Assembly: GCA_038243605.1 (NCBI GenBank)
Contig: JBBSQX010000002.1
Coordinates: 124,001 to 188,000, forward strand
DNA length: 64,000 nucleotides
Origin: Terrimesophilobacter sp038243605
Lineage (GTDB): Bacteria > Actinomycetota > Actinomycetes > Actinomycetales > Microbacteriaceae
Direction: 5' to 3'
The notes under the pieces are model-generated. The model was not told the origin of the DNA and did no database searches. It saw only the letters and a program-made list of their open reading frames with translations. The translations under genes and the position numbers were made by a program. This document shows positions 51,243-59,501 of this stretch, one piece after another. Numbering within the stretch: position 1 is the stretch's first letter; every line of letters begins with the position of its first letter.

Positions 51243-52138
51243 GAGCCAGGCAATGCGTCGACAAAGTCCTTAATTGCCTCAGCAGCCTGGATCGGTTCCT
51301 CGTAGTGGATGAGATGGCCTACTCCCCCAAGGACTCGCAGGCGGGCATCGGGAAGAGCACGCTGAAGGTCATACTGTGCAGAGACAGGGGTGATGTCGTC
51401 GAGCTCAGCGGCAACGAGAAGCGTTGGCACGGTGATCTTTTCGGCAAACTGGCTGACATCGGCGCTCACTGAAGCGTCGAAGGCTTCCACCACGGAGTCG
51501 CGGTCGTAAAAACGGCTGAAGTAGGTGTGATGTTCGCGGTGTATCCATTTGCGCAAAGACTTATCTTTGGTCTTCACCAAGCTCACGCTCATGAACTGAA
51601 CCACAAGCCAGTTGTGCAACAAGGCGTATCCCAAACGTTTTGGCAGCTTAGTTGCAGCCCAGTAGTAGAAAACTGTGAGGCCAGTTGCGATGGGGCGTGG
51701 GCCTTTGAGGCCCGAAATCGCGATCGGGTTGATGAGGATAAGGGCGGGGGCCGCAAGCCCGGCAGCGAGAGCCGCAGATGACACGATCGTGCCAAACGAG
51801 TGCCCCAGAATGATTGCGGTACCTCGAAGCCCCAATTCTTCAACGAACGCTTCTAGCCACGCCGCGTAACCATCAATTGAATGCGGCACCTCGGTGAGAG
51901 GGGTCGACTCTCCGAACGCAGGAAGATCGGGGCTGATAAAGCGGTACTCGGGAAGCTGAGCGACCACAGGCTCGAGGCCATGGTGTTCGCCACGATAACC
52001 GTGCGTCACCACGATGGTGCGAGTTGCGTTGGGGTCGCCGTACACCCAGTAGTGGGTGGTACTACCGAGCACAGAGACTTCCTTATGTTCAACAGGAATC
52101 TTTGCGAGAGCTGGGGCGTATGGCGAGTCGACATTCAT
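51239..52138 (-). CDS. Alpha/beta hydrolase
   Basis: 299 residues. GHSFG with nucleophile Ser114, an HGYRGEHHG oxyanion-side loop near 46, and a terminal LGGVGHLIHYEEP with the catalytic His. Probably an esterase or lipase-like enzyme; substrate unknown. The ATG at 52138 is taken because TAGACT at 52146-52151 ends seven bases upstream; a TTG at 52177 would lie upstream of the promoter. Coupled by ATGA to the glycosyltransferase gene. Confidence 0.88.
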   Translation of the reverse strand: MNVDSPYAPALAKIPVEHKEVSVLGSTTHYWVYGDPNATRTIVVTHGYRGEHHGLEPVVAQLPEYRFISPDLPAFGESTPLTEVPHSIDGYAAWLEAFVEELGLRGTAIILGHSFGTIVSSAALAAGLAAPALILINPIAISGLKGPRPIATGLTVFYYWAATKLPKRLGYALLHNWLVVQFMSVSLVKTKDKSLRKWIHREHHTYFSRFYDRDSVVEAFDASVSADVSQFAEKITVPTLLVAAELDDITPVSAQYDLQRALPDARLRVLGGVGHLIHYEEPIQAAEAIKDFVDALPGS

Positions 52139-52145
52139 CAGGTCA

Positions 52146-52151
52146 AGTCTA
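52146..52151 (-). promoter_or_regulatory. -10 hexamer TAGACT of the alpha/beta hydrolase gene
   Basis: Minus-strand TAGACT ends seven bases before ATG 52138. Confidence 0.5.
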
Positions 52152-52193
52152 GGCACAGCGTGAGCGTTGACTGTCAATGACGTGGGTGACGCA

Positions 52194-52199
52194 TAGTCT
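52194..52199 (+). promoter_or_regulatory. -10 hexamer TAGTCT of the exonuclease gene
   Basis: TAGTCT ends six bases before the GTG at 52206; divergent to the promoter of the alpha/beta hydrolase gene. Confidence 0.5.
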
Positions 52200-52205
52200 G
52201 TTGGC

Positions 52206-52910
52206 GTGAACGATAAACATGAATTTCAGCCTTGGCACCACACCCTAGGCGTCTTTGATTTGGAAACAACGGGTGTTGACGTTGTGATGAGTCGCATTGT
52301 CTCTGCGAATGTGAGCGTTCTCGGGCCGGAAGGTAATGCCTTTGAGCGCACCGACTGGCTTGCGAATCCTGAAGTCGAGATTCCGGAGGAGGCGAGCAAT
52401 GTTCACGGGATTACCAATGAGCGGGCTCAACGTGAAGGTCGGCCCGCCGCCGAGGTTGTCTTTGAGGTTGTCGCGGCATTGAGAGAAATTCTGGAACGCG
52501 GAATTCCGGTCGTTGTCTTTAACGCACCGTACGACCTCACACTTTTGAGGTACGAGGCGGTTCGACACGGGGTAGAGGCGCTTGTTAACCCTGCCCCCGT
52601 TATCGACCCGCTCGTCATCGACCGTGCGATGGACCAGTATCGGCGAGGTAAGCGAACGCTAGAAGCCGCTTCGGCTTTCTACGGGGTCGACTTGCTTGAC
52701 GCTCACGATGCGGGCGCAGATGCGATCGCCGCAGGGCGCGTCGCCAAGGCTCTGGCGGCAAAATACCCTGATCGCCTCGATATTTCGGCGCAAGCACTTC
52801 ATAATGCCCAAGTGGCGTGGAGCGCGACGCAATCGGCGAGTTTCGCAGAGTACATGCGCAGAACGCATAAACCTGACTTCGTCGAGACGGCTGGATGGCC
52901 CGAGCGCTAG
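52206..52910 (+). CDS. DEDDh 3'-5' exonuclease (DNA polymerase III epsilon-like)
   Basis: 234 residues. Exo I FDLET (Asp18, Glu20), Exo II NAPYDLTLL near 108, and Exo III HDAGADA with the catalytic His near 170 define the DnaQ-type DEDDh nuclease. HGIT near 75 fits the family. It may proofread for DnaE or degrade short DNA or RNA; as it stands alone its partner is unknown. GTG start under a leaderless -10 box. Converges with rpmE2 across a 14-bp palindrome. Confidence 0.9.
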   Translation: MNDKHEFQPWHHTLGVFDLETTGVDVVMSRIVSANVSVLGPEGNAFERTDWLANPEVEIPEEASNVHGITNERAQREGRPAAEVVFEVVAALREILERGIPVVVFNAPYDLTLLRYEAVRHGVEALVNPAPVIDPLVIDRAMDQYRRGKRTLEAASAFYGVDLLDAHDAGADAIAAGRVAKALAAKYPDRLDISAQALHNAQVAWSATQSASFAEYMRRTHKPDFVETAGWPER

Positions 52911-52915
52911 CGCTC
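52902..52915. repeat. Perfect palindrome GAGCGCTAGCGCTC at a convergent junction
   Basis: Contains the exonuclease gene's TAG. As RNA it could form a small hairpin on either strand, but it has no T-run on either side. Confidence 0.5.
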
Positions 52916-52932
52916 AAGTACCAAGAAATGTC

Positions 52933-53184
52933 TTAGCTGCCGAAGCCCTTGTAGCGCGTGTTGAACTTCTCGACGCGGCCAGCGCTGTCGAGGATGCGCT
53001 GCTTGCCCGTGTAGAACGGGTGAGACTCTGAGGAAATCTCCACGTCAATGACGGGGTAGGTCGTGCCGTCTTCCCACTCGATGGTCTTGTCGCTGCTCAC
53101 GGTGGAACGTGTCAGGAAGGTTGCTCCCGATGCCAGATCGCGAAACACGATGGGCTTGTAAACGGGGTGAATGTCAGACTTCAT
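52933..53184 (-). CDS. rpmE2: 50S ribosomal protein L31 type B
   Basis: 83 residues. The KSDIHPVYKPIVFRD start and SHPFYTGKQRILD segment are diagnostic of the type B (zinc-independent) form: no CxxC zinc pair is present. Type B L31 replaces the zinc-containing form on ribosomes, usually under zinc shortage via Zur, but no clear Zur box is seen here. AAGGAAG lies five bases before the ATG, an ordinary ribosome binding site. Confidence 0.95.
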   Translation of the reverse strand: MKSDIHPVYKPIVFRDLASGATFLTRSTVSSDKTIEWEDGTTYPVIDVEISSESHPFYTGKQRILDSAGRVEKFNTRYKGFGS

Positions 53185-53265
53185 GGGACTTCCTTGGTTT
53201 TCCTGAGCGGGAATGAGTGGTGAGTAAAGCTTGGTGGCGTCGAGATTGCCTCGATGGCCGACTGT

Positions 53266-54054
53266 CTACTTTATCAGAGATCGAGCGGAGTACCGGCCGT
53301 CACGGTGTTCAATCTCAAGGGGGATACCGAATGTTGTTGCGAGATTTTCTGATGTCAGAACGTCATCCATCAGTCCTGCGGCGACAACAGCGCCGTGTCG
53401 GATCAGAAGCGCATGGGTGAAGCCAGGAGGGATCTCCTCGACGTGATGTGTCACCATCACAATCCCAGGGGCACCTTTTGCGTCGGCGTAGCCGCTTAGC
53501 AATCGCAAAAGTTCTTCGCGAGAGCCCAGATCGAGGCTCGCTGCTGGCTCGTCAAGGAGCATCAGTTCTGGGTCCGTCATCACGGCGCGAGCAATCTGCA
53601 CTCGCTTCTGTTCACCGTCGCTCAGGTCTCCAAAGCGACGCTGTGCGAGGTGGTCAAGCTTCCACTCTGCGAGCACACGCCCTGCACGACGAACATCAAC
53701 ATCGTCGTACTCTTCGTTCCAACGGCCCGTTACCGAATAGGACGCGGTGATGACAACGTTGAGAACGGTCTCCTGTGTTGGCATTTTTCTTGCCATCACA
53801 GAGGAGGCAAAGCCGATTCGCGTTCTCAGCTCGAACACGTCAACATCGCCGAGTGTTTCATCGAGAATTGTGGCCATCCCACTTGACGGATGGATGAGGG
53901 CTGCTGCGACCTGCAAAAGGGTAGTTTTGCCTGCACCATTCGGGCCGAGAATCACCCACCTGTCAGCACTATCCACTGTCCACGTCACGGTGTCCAGAAT
54001 CTTATTTCCTCCACGCACAATGGAGACATCGTCGAACTGGAGAACGCTGGCCAT
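53266..54054 (-). CDS. ABC transporter ATP-binding protein, stand-alone
   Basis: 262 residues. Walker A GPNGAGKTT near 36-44, signature LSDGEQKR near 145, and Walker B LMLLDEPAASLD. The sequence resembles YlmA/ModF-like single ATPases of iron or molybdate type in actinobacteria that lie without permease genes. No membrane partner is near, so the transported substrate, if any, is unknown. TAGGGT at 54062-54067 ends seven bases before the ATG. Confidence 0.88.
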   Translation of the reverse strand: MASVLQFDDVSIVRGGNKILDTVTWTVDSADRWVILGPNGAGKTTLLQVAAALIHPSSGMATILDETLGDVDVFELRTRIGFASSVMARKMPTQETVLNVVITASYSVTGRWNEEYDDVDVRRAGRVLAEWKLDHLAQRRFGDLSDGEQKRVQIARAVMTDPELMLLDEPAASLDLGSREELLRLLSGYADAKGAPGIVMVTHHVEEIPPGFTHALLIRHGAVVAAGLMDDVLTSENLATTFGIPLEIEHRDGRYSARSLIK

Positions 54055-54061
54055 ATGCTCA

Positions 54062-54067
54062 ACCCTA
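54062..54067 (-). promoter_or_regulatory. -10 hexamer TAGGGT of the ABC ATPase gene
   Basis: Minus-strand TAGGGT ends seven bases before ATG 54054. Confidence 0.5.
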
Positions 54068-54096
54068 AGGCACGCGGAGCCTTGTCGTTGTGAGCG

Positions 54097-55281
54097 TCAG
54101 GCGATGAGTGAGCGATAAATCGCTGATGTCTGTTGCGCGATCTGATTCCACCCGAAATCACGTTCTACCCTTGCTCTCCCGGCGTGCCCCATGGCGTGGG
54201 CGCGAGATGGGTCGCTCAGAACGTCGTTCATTGCTGCCGCGAGCTCTTCGATGAAGGCTTTTGGCTTCATGGGAGCCCCGGTTTCGTCATCCACTTCTCC
54301 CAAAGGAACGAGACGCCCCGTGACCCCATCGTCAACAACTTCTGGGATTCCACCTGTGGCAGTTCCGACAACAGGTACACCACACGCCATGGCTTCAAGA
54401 TTGACGATGCCAAGCGGTTCGTAAATTGACGGGCAGACAAAAACTGTTGCGGATGACAATACGGTCAGCATTTCTCCGTGGCCGAGAAGCCGGTCCAGCC
54501 ACACAACGCCAGACCGTTCTTCGCGCAAGAGAGAAACAAGCTCCTGAACTTCACTCAGAATCTCTGGTGTGTCTGGTGATCCAGCGCACAGAACAAGCTG
54601 AACATCGGGCGGAAGCTCCTTTGCGGCCTGCAACAGATAGGTGAGCCCCTTCTGCCGCGTGATCCTTCCAACGAATACCACTGTTGGTCGGTTCGGGTCG
54701 ATCCCGAGGCTTCTCGCGTGCTCTGGATTCGGCAGCGGAACCCAACGATTGAGGTCTACCCCGTTGTGAACTACGTGAACCTTAGATTCGTCCAGACCCG
54801 AGTAGCTCCGCAGGATGTCCCTGCGCATCCCTGCGCTCACAGCGATGACCCCGTTTGCGGTGCGCATCGCCGTCTCTTCAATTGCGCTAGAGACACGGTA
54901 TCCGCCGCCTAGCTGTTCTGCCTTCCACGGGCGAAGCGGCTCGAGGCTGTGTGCTGTCAACACGTGGGGAATGCCGTGCAAAAGTTGCGCGAGCCGGCCG
55001 GCGCCATTTGTGTACCAAGTGTGCGAATGGACGAGGTCAGCTCCGGCCGCATCCTGCGCCATCTGGAGGTCGACCCCCAATGCCGCGAGCGAAGGGTTTG
55101 CACTCACCAACTCAGGCGGAACAAGGTAGGGGAACACGTTGTGCTCGTCTCGCGGCGCTCCAAAACAGCGCACAACCACATCGATCTCTCGGCGAAGCGC
55201 ACCGACGAGTTCTCCCACATGAACACCAGCGCCTCCGTACACTTCCGGCGGGTATTCGCGAGTGAGTAAGTCAACTCTCAT
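54097..55281 (-). CDS. glgA: Glycogen synthase, actinobacterial GT4 type
   Basis: 394 residues. GT-B fold starting MRVDLLTREYPPEVYGGAGVH, with the VHSHTWYTN loop, VFVGRITRQKG and the donor-site YEPLGIVNLEAMACG. This is the actinobacterial GlgA/GlgM class that uses ADP-glucose to make glycogen or maltose-1-phosphate. The ATG at 55281 begins the conserved strand; TAGCGT ends seven bases upstream. It is divergent from glgC with only 46 bases between start codons, so both may be switched together. Confidence 0.92.
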   Translation of the reverse strand: MRVDLLTREYPPEVYGGAGVHVGELVGALRREIDVVVRCFGAPRDEHNVFPYLVPPELVSANPSLAALGVDLQMAQDAAGADLVHSHTWYTNGAGRLAQLLHGIPHVLTAHSLEPLRPWKAEQLGGGYRVSSAIEETAMRTANGVIAVSAGMRRDILRSYSGLDESKVHVVHNGVDLNRWVPLPNPEHARSLGIDPNRPTVVFVGRITRQKGLTYLLQAAKELPPDVQLVLCAGSPDTPEILSEVQELVSLLREERSGVVWLDRLLGHGEMLTVLSSATVFVCPSIYEPLGIVNLEAMACGVPVVGTATGGIPEVVDDGVTGRLVPLGEVDDETGAPMKPKAFIEELAAAMNDVLSDPSRAHAMGHAGRARVERDFGWNQIAQQTSAIYRSLIA

Positions 55282-55288
55282 TCCTGTG

Positions 55289-55294
55289 ACGCTA
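55289..55294 (-). promoter_or_regulatory. -10 hexamer TAGCGT of glgA
   Basis: Minus-strand TAGCGT ends seven bases before ATG 55281; lies within the 46-bp glgA-glgC gap. Confidence 0.5.
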
Positions 55295-55315
55295 GTACAG
55301 TCCGGCACGCTGATC

Positions 55316-55321
55316 TACTCT
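55316..55321 (+). promoter_or_regulatory. -10 hexamer TACTCT of glgC
   Basis: TACTCT ends six bases before ATG 55328; the two divergent -10 boxes are 21 bases apart, so the two polymerases would compete for the gap. Confidence 0.5.
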
Positions 55322-55327
55322 GTAACC

Positions 55328-56566
55328 ATGGCGCCTAAGAAAATCTTCGGCATTGTTCTGGCAGGCGGCGAAGGAAAGCGGCTCATGCCGCTCACAGCGG
55401 ATCGCGCGAAGCCGGCCGTTCCGTTCGCAGGGAACTACCGGCTTGTAGATTTCGCGCTCTCGAATTTGATCAACTCGGGGCTCCTTCAAATCGTGGTGCT
55501 CACCCAGTACAAGTCCCACAGCCTCGACCGCCATGTCTCTCAGACGTGGCGACTCTCCAGCCTCACAAACTCCTATGTGGCATCGGTCCCCGCTCAGCAA
55601 CGCCTCGGAAAGCGCTGGTTCGCTGGCTCGGCAGACGCCATCATGCAGAGCCTCAACTTGGTGCGTGACGAGAAGCCCGACATCATCGTTGTTGTGGGTG
55701 CTGACCACGTCTACCGCATGGACTTTCGCCAAATGATCGATGCCCACATCGATTCGGGTGCCGGTGCAACAGTTGCCGCGATTCGGCAGCCAATTGATCT
55801 CGCTCACCAGTTTGGCGTTATCGAAACTACTCCGGAGAACCCGACCCGTATCGCTGCATTCCATGAGAAGCCGCACGATGCTGTCGGCTTAGCCGACTCC
55901 CCCGGTGAAGTGCTGGCGTCGATGGGCAACTACGTCTTCGACACCGATCAACTCGTGGACGCAGTACTTCGTGATGGAGAACGTGCCGAATCCGATCACG
56001 ATATGGGGGGCGACATTATTCCGGATTTTGTGTCACGAAATAATGCGGCAGTATACGACCTCATCCGAAATGAGGTTCCAGGGGCTACCGATCGTGATCG
56101 GTATTATTGGCGCGATGTGGGAACGATTGAATCGTTCTACGACGCGCACATGGACCTCATTTCGGCACTTCCTGTCTTCAATCTTTACAACCGAGAGTGG
56201 CCGATCTACAGCGAACAGCTGAACTCTCCCCCGGCAAAGCTGGTGCGAGACGCGGCAGGCAACGTCGGAACCATGATCGATTCGATCGTGTCTCTCGGCA
56301 GCTTGCTCTCTGGCGCGCACGTGGAACGCAGCGTGCTCGGCCCGTGGGCCACGATTGATTCGGGAGCTCGCGTGCTGGATTCGATCCTGTTCGATCGAGT
56401 CAAGGTGGGCCCGAACGCTATCGTGCACAGGGCTATTCTGGATAAAGAGGTTGTCGTCGAACCTGGCGCAACCGTCGGAATCGATTCTCTGGCAGACCAG
56501 TCACGAGGGTTTACCGTCACCGAATCAGGCATCACCGTCGTGGGCAAGGGAGTCTACGTCAGGTAG
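55328..56566 (+). CDS. glgC: Glucose-1-phosphate adenylyltransferase
   Basis: 412 residues. Nucleotidyltransferase motif VLAGGEGKRLMPLT near 9-22, KPAVPFAG, the VVVGADHVYRMD metal site near 130 and a C-terminal left-handed beta helix (SVLGPWATIDSGARVLDSI). It makes ADP-glucose, the donor for GlgA. The frame is open upstream to 55262, inside glgA, but the -10 at 55316-55321 fixes the ATG at 55328. serB follows after 37 bases. Confidence 0.95.
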   Translation: MAPKKIFGIVLAGGEGKRLMPLTADRAKPAVPFAGNYRLVDFALSNLINSGLLQIVVLTQYKSHSLDRHVSQTWRLSSLTNSYVASVPAQQRLGKRWFAGSADAIMQSLNLVRDEKPDIIVVVGADHVYRMDFRQMIDAHIDSGAGATVAAIRQPIDLAHQFGVIETTPENPTRIAAFHEKPHDAVGLADSPGEVLASMGNYVFDTDQLVDAVLRDGERAESDHDMGGDIIPDFVSRNNAAVYDLIRNEVPGATDRDRYYWRDVGTIESFYDAHMDLISALPVFNLYNREWPIYSEQLNSPPAKLVRDAAGNVGTMIDSIVSLGSLLSGAHVERSVLGPWATIDSGARVLDSILFDRVKVGPNAIVHRAILDKEVVVEPGATVGIDSLADQSRGFTVTESGITVVGKGVYVR

Positions 56567-56603
56567 CGTCTGCGCGCTTTGCGCCCACTGGCAGAGGAAC
56601 ATG

Positions 56604-57242
56604 ATGCCCCGTTTTCTCGTCGTTCTCGACGTCGACTCCACGCTCATCGACAATGAAGTCATCGACTTGCTTGCGGCGGCCGCTGGAACCCACGACGAGG
56701 TTGCCGCTATCACCGCGTCGGCGATGAGTGGAGATCTCGATTTTGTCGAAAGCATACGACGACGTGTCGCAACGCTGAAGGGTTTGCCAGAGTCCGCGCT
56801 GCACGCCGTTCGGTCTGCCGTACGCGTGACCGAAGGAGCGCAGGAACTTATTGCGGGGGTACACGCTGCAGGCGGGCGCATCGCGGCAGTCTCTGGAGGC
56901 TTCTATGACATTCTTGATCCACTCGCTGCTGGTTTGCGGCTCGACCGTTGGCGCGCAAACGGCCTTGAAATTGTGAATGGTGAGCTCACCGGAAATCTCC
57001 GTGGAGTCATTATAGATTCCGAAGCGAAAGAAGAAGCACTGCGTGAGTGGGCCGAGATCTACTCTGTGCCGCTCACGCGTGTCGTCGCTGTGGGAGATGG
57101 AGCCAATGATGTGGCCATGCTCGCTGCGAGTGGACTCTCGATCGCGTTCGGTGCGAAGCCAATTGTGCGAAATGCAGCCAACATCATCATGAAAGACCGT
57201 GATCTATCTCAGGTGTTACCTCTGCTTGGGCTGCGCGGTTAG
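56604..57242 (+). CDS. serB: Phosphoserine phosphatase
   Basis: 212 residues. HAD motif I DVDST (Asp9, Asp11), Ser in SGGFYDIL near 98, Lys in SEAKEEAL and motif IV GDGANDVAML. It makes serine by dephosphorylating phosphoserine; the short form has no ACT domain. AGAGGA precedes two tandem ATG codons (56601 and 56604); spacing favours the second. The TAG at 57240-57242 shares TTAG with the opposing fabG stop. Likely co-transcribed with glgC. Confidence 0.92.
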   Translation: MPRFLVVLDVDSTLIDNEVIDLLAAAAGTHDEVAAITASAMSGDLDFVESIRRRVATLKGLPESALHAVRSAVRVTEGAQELIAGVHAAGGRIAAVSGGFYDILDPLAAGLRLDRWRANGLEIVNGELTGNLRGVIIDSEAKEEALREWAEIYSVPLTRVVAVGDGANDVAMLAASGLSIAFGAKPIVRNAANIIMKDRDLSQVLPLLGLRG

Positions 57243-57958
57243 TGCCCCATCCCGAGGCCGCCATCCACCGGAATCACCGCACCGGAGATATAGGCAGCCT
57301 CGTCGCTCGCCAGCCAGACAATCACCTTGGCGACCTCGGTGGGTGTGGCGAACCGTCCAGCAGGTATCGATTTGAGGTAGTCGGCCTGCTGCTCAGGTGG
57401 CAGCACAGCAGTCATTTCGGTTTCGATGAACCCCGGCGCGACAACATTGGCAGTGATGTTTCGAGAACCCAACTCACGCGTGAGCGATCTCGCCAGACCG
57501 ATGAGCCCGCTCTTGGACGCTGAATAGTTGACCTGCCCTGCTGATCCCAAAAGCCCGACAACACTCGACACGAGAATAATGCGACCAAACCGTGCTTTGA
57601 GCATGTTCTTCGATGCTCGCTTGATAACACGAAACGCACCCGAGAGGTTGGTGTCAATGACAGAGGTGAAGTCGTCCTCTACCATTCGCATGAGGAGCAT
57701 GTCTTTGGTGATGCCCGCGTTGGCGACGACCACTTCGACTGCACCGAGCTCCGCCTCGATCGCAGTGAACGCGGCATCAAGCGACGCAGTATCAGTGACG
57801 TCAGCGCGCACCGTCATGCTTCCGGCGGGGCCCTCACCCGACCTCGCGGTGACGGCAACTCGGTCTCCACGCTCGATAAACGCTTGGGCGATAGCAAAAC
57901 CTATCCCCCGGTTACCACCAGTGACGAGCACGGTTCTGGGCGCGGCTGAAGTGTCCAT
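57239..57958 (-). CDS. fabG: 3-oxoacyl-ACP reductase (SDR)
   Basis: 239 residues from the ATG at 57958. SDR motifs: TGGNRGIG near 13-20, NAGIT, catalytic Ser in VSSVVGLLG and YSASK, with the AGQVNYSASKSG and PGFIETEM regions typical of FabG. It reduces beta-ketoacyl-ACP with NADPH in fatty acid synthesis. An ATG three codons upstream lies within the -10 hexamer TAGTAT (57966-57971), so the inner start is preferred. Confidence 0.92.
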   Translation of the reverse strand: MDTSAAPRTVLVTGGNRGIGFAIAQAFIERGDRVAVTARSGEGPAGSMTVRADVTDTASLDAAFTAIEAELGAVEVVVANAGITKDMLLMRMVEDDFTSVIDTNLSGAFRVIKRASKNMLKARFGRIILVSSVVGLLGSAGQVNYSASKSGLIGLARSLTRELGSRNITANVVAPGFIETEMTAVLPPEQQADYLKSIPAGRFATPTEVAKVIVWLASDEAAYISGAVIPVDGGLGMGH

Positions 57959-57965
57959 GCGCCCC

Positions 57966-57971
57966 ATACTA
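57966..57971 (-). promoter_or_regulatory. -10 hexamer TAGTAT of fabG
   Basis: Minus-strand TAGTAT ends seven bases before ATG 57958 and contains the first base pair of the alternative upstream ATG, which rules that start out if the promoter is used. Confidence 0.5.
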
Positions 57972-58019
57972 GAGGTGCCAGCAAAGAGCTACAGAACCTC
58001 TTAAGCTTGACGTACGCTC

Positions 58020-58328
58020 ATGGCCAGACAATCGCCCTCCATTACGACTCTCCCCCGGTCTCCCGAGGATGATCGTCATGCCCGAATGGTCAGATATTTG
58101 ATCACTATGGGCATCCGCCTCGTCTGCATCGCCCTGTGCCTCGTGGTTCAAGGATGGTGGCTGCTGTTGTGTGCAGCAGGCGCGATATTCTTGCCGTACA
58201 TCGCCGTGATTCTCGCGAATGTCGTGGTCTCTAAAACCGGCACGGTGGAGCGCCCGGAGGCAACTCCTCGCATGATTGCCCAGAAGCGCGACGATGTTGT
58301 CGACTCAGAGCAAGGACACACGCTATGA
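58020..58328 (+). CDS. DUF3099 membrane protein
   Basis: 102 residues. Matches the DUF3099 family: a polar start, then two membrane segments (about residues 24-45 and 52-72, GIRLVCIALCLVVQGWW, YIAVILANVV). Function unknown; in many actinobacteria it precedes a small cysteine protein and SURF1, as here. Its stop overlaps the next start (ATGA). Confidence 0.85.
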   Translation: MARQSPSITTLPRSPEDDRHARMVRYLITMGIRLVCIALCLVVQGWWLLLCAAGAIFLPYIAVILANVVVSKTGTVERPEATPRMIAQKRDDVVDSEQGHTL

Positions 58329-58552
58329 GCGCGGCGGCACCGGAGTGTTCCCGCGCCGATTGCCGTGCTTCCGCTTCGTGGAACGTGAAATGGCGAAACC
58401 CACGCATCCATTCTGAAGATCGCGTGAAAATATGGCGTGCCTGCGACGAGCACCGCGAATTTCTTTACGAATACCTCTCATCGCGCGGGTTTCCCGTTCA
58501 CTACGACAAATGGGTTGAGGAATCCGCGATCGAATCGGATGTGGGTCAGTGA
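58325..58552 (+). CDS. Small protein with Cys pair, linked to SURF1
   Basis: 75 residues. A Cys pair in ECSRADCRA and a third Cys in RACDEHREF suggest metal or redox chemistry. No named family is recognised; it sits between the DUF3099 and SURF1 genes with start overlapping the DUF3099 stop and stop overlapping the SURF1 start, so the three are translated as one unit. A role in cytochrome oxidase assembly is an inference from that position. Confidence 0.7.
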   Translation: MSAAAPECSRADCRASASWNVKWRNPRIHSEDRVKIWRACDEHREFLYEYLSSRGFPVHYDKWVEESAIESDVGQ

Positions 58553-59421
58553 AAGGTTGGGCGTTCATACGTTCACGGCGTTGGATCGGATACCTGGCTT
58601 TTGTCGTCGTCTTTGCGATTGCCTGCGTGCTCCTTGCGCAGTGGCAATTCGCGAGGCGAACAGAAGCAGTTGACGCTTCCCAGAAGATCGTTATTAACTA
58701 CGACAGCAATCCAACACCACTCGATTCTGCACTGCCACAACTCGATTCTTTCACCGAGGCCCAGGAATGGAAACCGGTTGTGCTTGAGGGCAGTTATCTT
58801 GCTGACGAGCAACTTCTCGTGCGTACGCGCGCGTTTCAAGGCAACCCCGGGTTCGAAGTTCTCGTTCCGTTCAAACTCAACGACGGGCACGTGTTCATCG
58901 TTGACCGAGGATGGGTGCCTATCGGCACCGAGCAAGACACCCCGGACAGCGTTCCCGCAGCGCCCACGGGCCCCGTCACGGTGGTAGCGCGCCTCAAACC
59001 GGGTGAGCAGCGGGTCCCCGGCAGATCCGCACCTGAGGGCCAAGTTGCGACCATCGAACTAGGCGACATCCAGAACATTTTGGACCGTCCCACCTTTACG
59101 GGGGCTTACGGCCTTATGGTGAGCGAAGATCCGCAGCCCACTGATCGCCCACAAGCTTTGACAAAGCCAGCGATCGATGAAGGCCCACACCTGTCGTACG
59201 CGTTTCAATGGATTGTGTTTGGTCTACTCGCGTTCGTGGCGCTGGCGTGGGCGGTACGGCAGGAGTATCGCGTAATCAACGCGAACGATCCGCTCGAACG
59301 AAAGCGAGCGACGGAACGTGAGCGTCGTCGTCGCGCTCGTGCGCCAAGTGATGCGGACATCGAAGATGCGATCATCGACGATATGACCGCTCACCAGCAC
59401 AGCGATTCTGTGAGGCGCTGA
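58549..59421 (+). CDS. SURF1-family cytochrome oxidase assembly protein
   Basis: 290 residues. Two membrane segments bracket a soluble domain: one near residues 12-32 (IGYLAFVVVFAIACVLLAQWQF), the other near 220-240 (FQWIVFGLLAFVALAWAV). The WKPVVLEGSY and VDRGWVPIG segments are SURF1 hallmarks. The family helps insert heme a or assemble the aa3 oxidase; here it forms a coupled trio. The Arg-rich tail (KRATERERRRRAR) is cytoplasmic. Its stop lies inside the first of nine CTGA-type octamers. Confidence 0.9.
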   Translation: MKGWAFIRSRRWIGYLAFVVVFAIACVLLAQWQFARRTEAVDASQKIVINYDSNPTPLDSALPQLDSFTEAQEWKPVVLEGSYLADEQLLVRTRAFQGNPGFEVLVPFKLNDGHVFIVDRGWVPIGTEQDTPDSVPAAPTGPVTVVARLKPGEQRVPGRSAPEGQVATIELGDIQNILDRPTFTGAYGLMVSEDPQPTDRPQALTKPAIDEGPHLSYAFQWIVFGLLAFVALAWAVRQEYRVINANDPLERKRATERERRRRARAPSDADIEDAIIDDMTAHQHSDSVRR

Positions 59422-59489
59422 GCTGCTGAACCGCTGAACCGCTGAGCTGCCGAGCTGCTGAACCGCTAAGGTTCTGAACTGCTGAGCCG
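59418..59489. repeat. Nine degenerate 8-bp tandem repeats at a convergent junction
   Basis: Period-8 units CTGAGCTG, CTGAACCG, CTGAACCG, CTGAGCTG, CCGAGCTG, CTGAACCG, CTAAGGTT, CTGAACTG and CTGAGCCG. The first contains the SURF1 stop; the array ends 12 bases before the end of the opposing ABC-F gene. Consensus CTGARCYG. Confidence 0.9.
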
Positions 59490-59501
59490 CACTGATCGAG
59501 G

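Noticed and set aside
53185..53265. Zur box upstream of rpmE2
   Set aside because: Type B L31 genes are often Zur-regulated, but no AT-rich palindrome of the Zur type was found in the gap.
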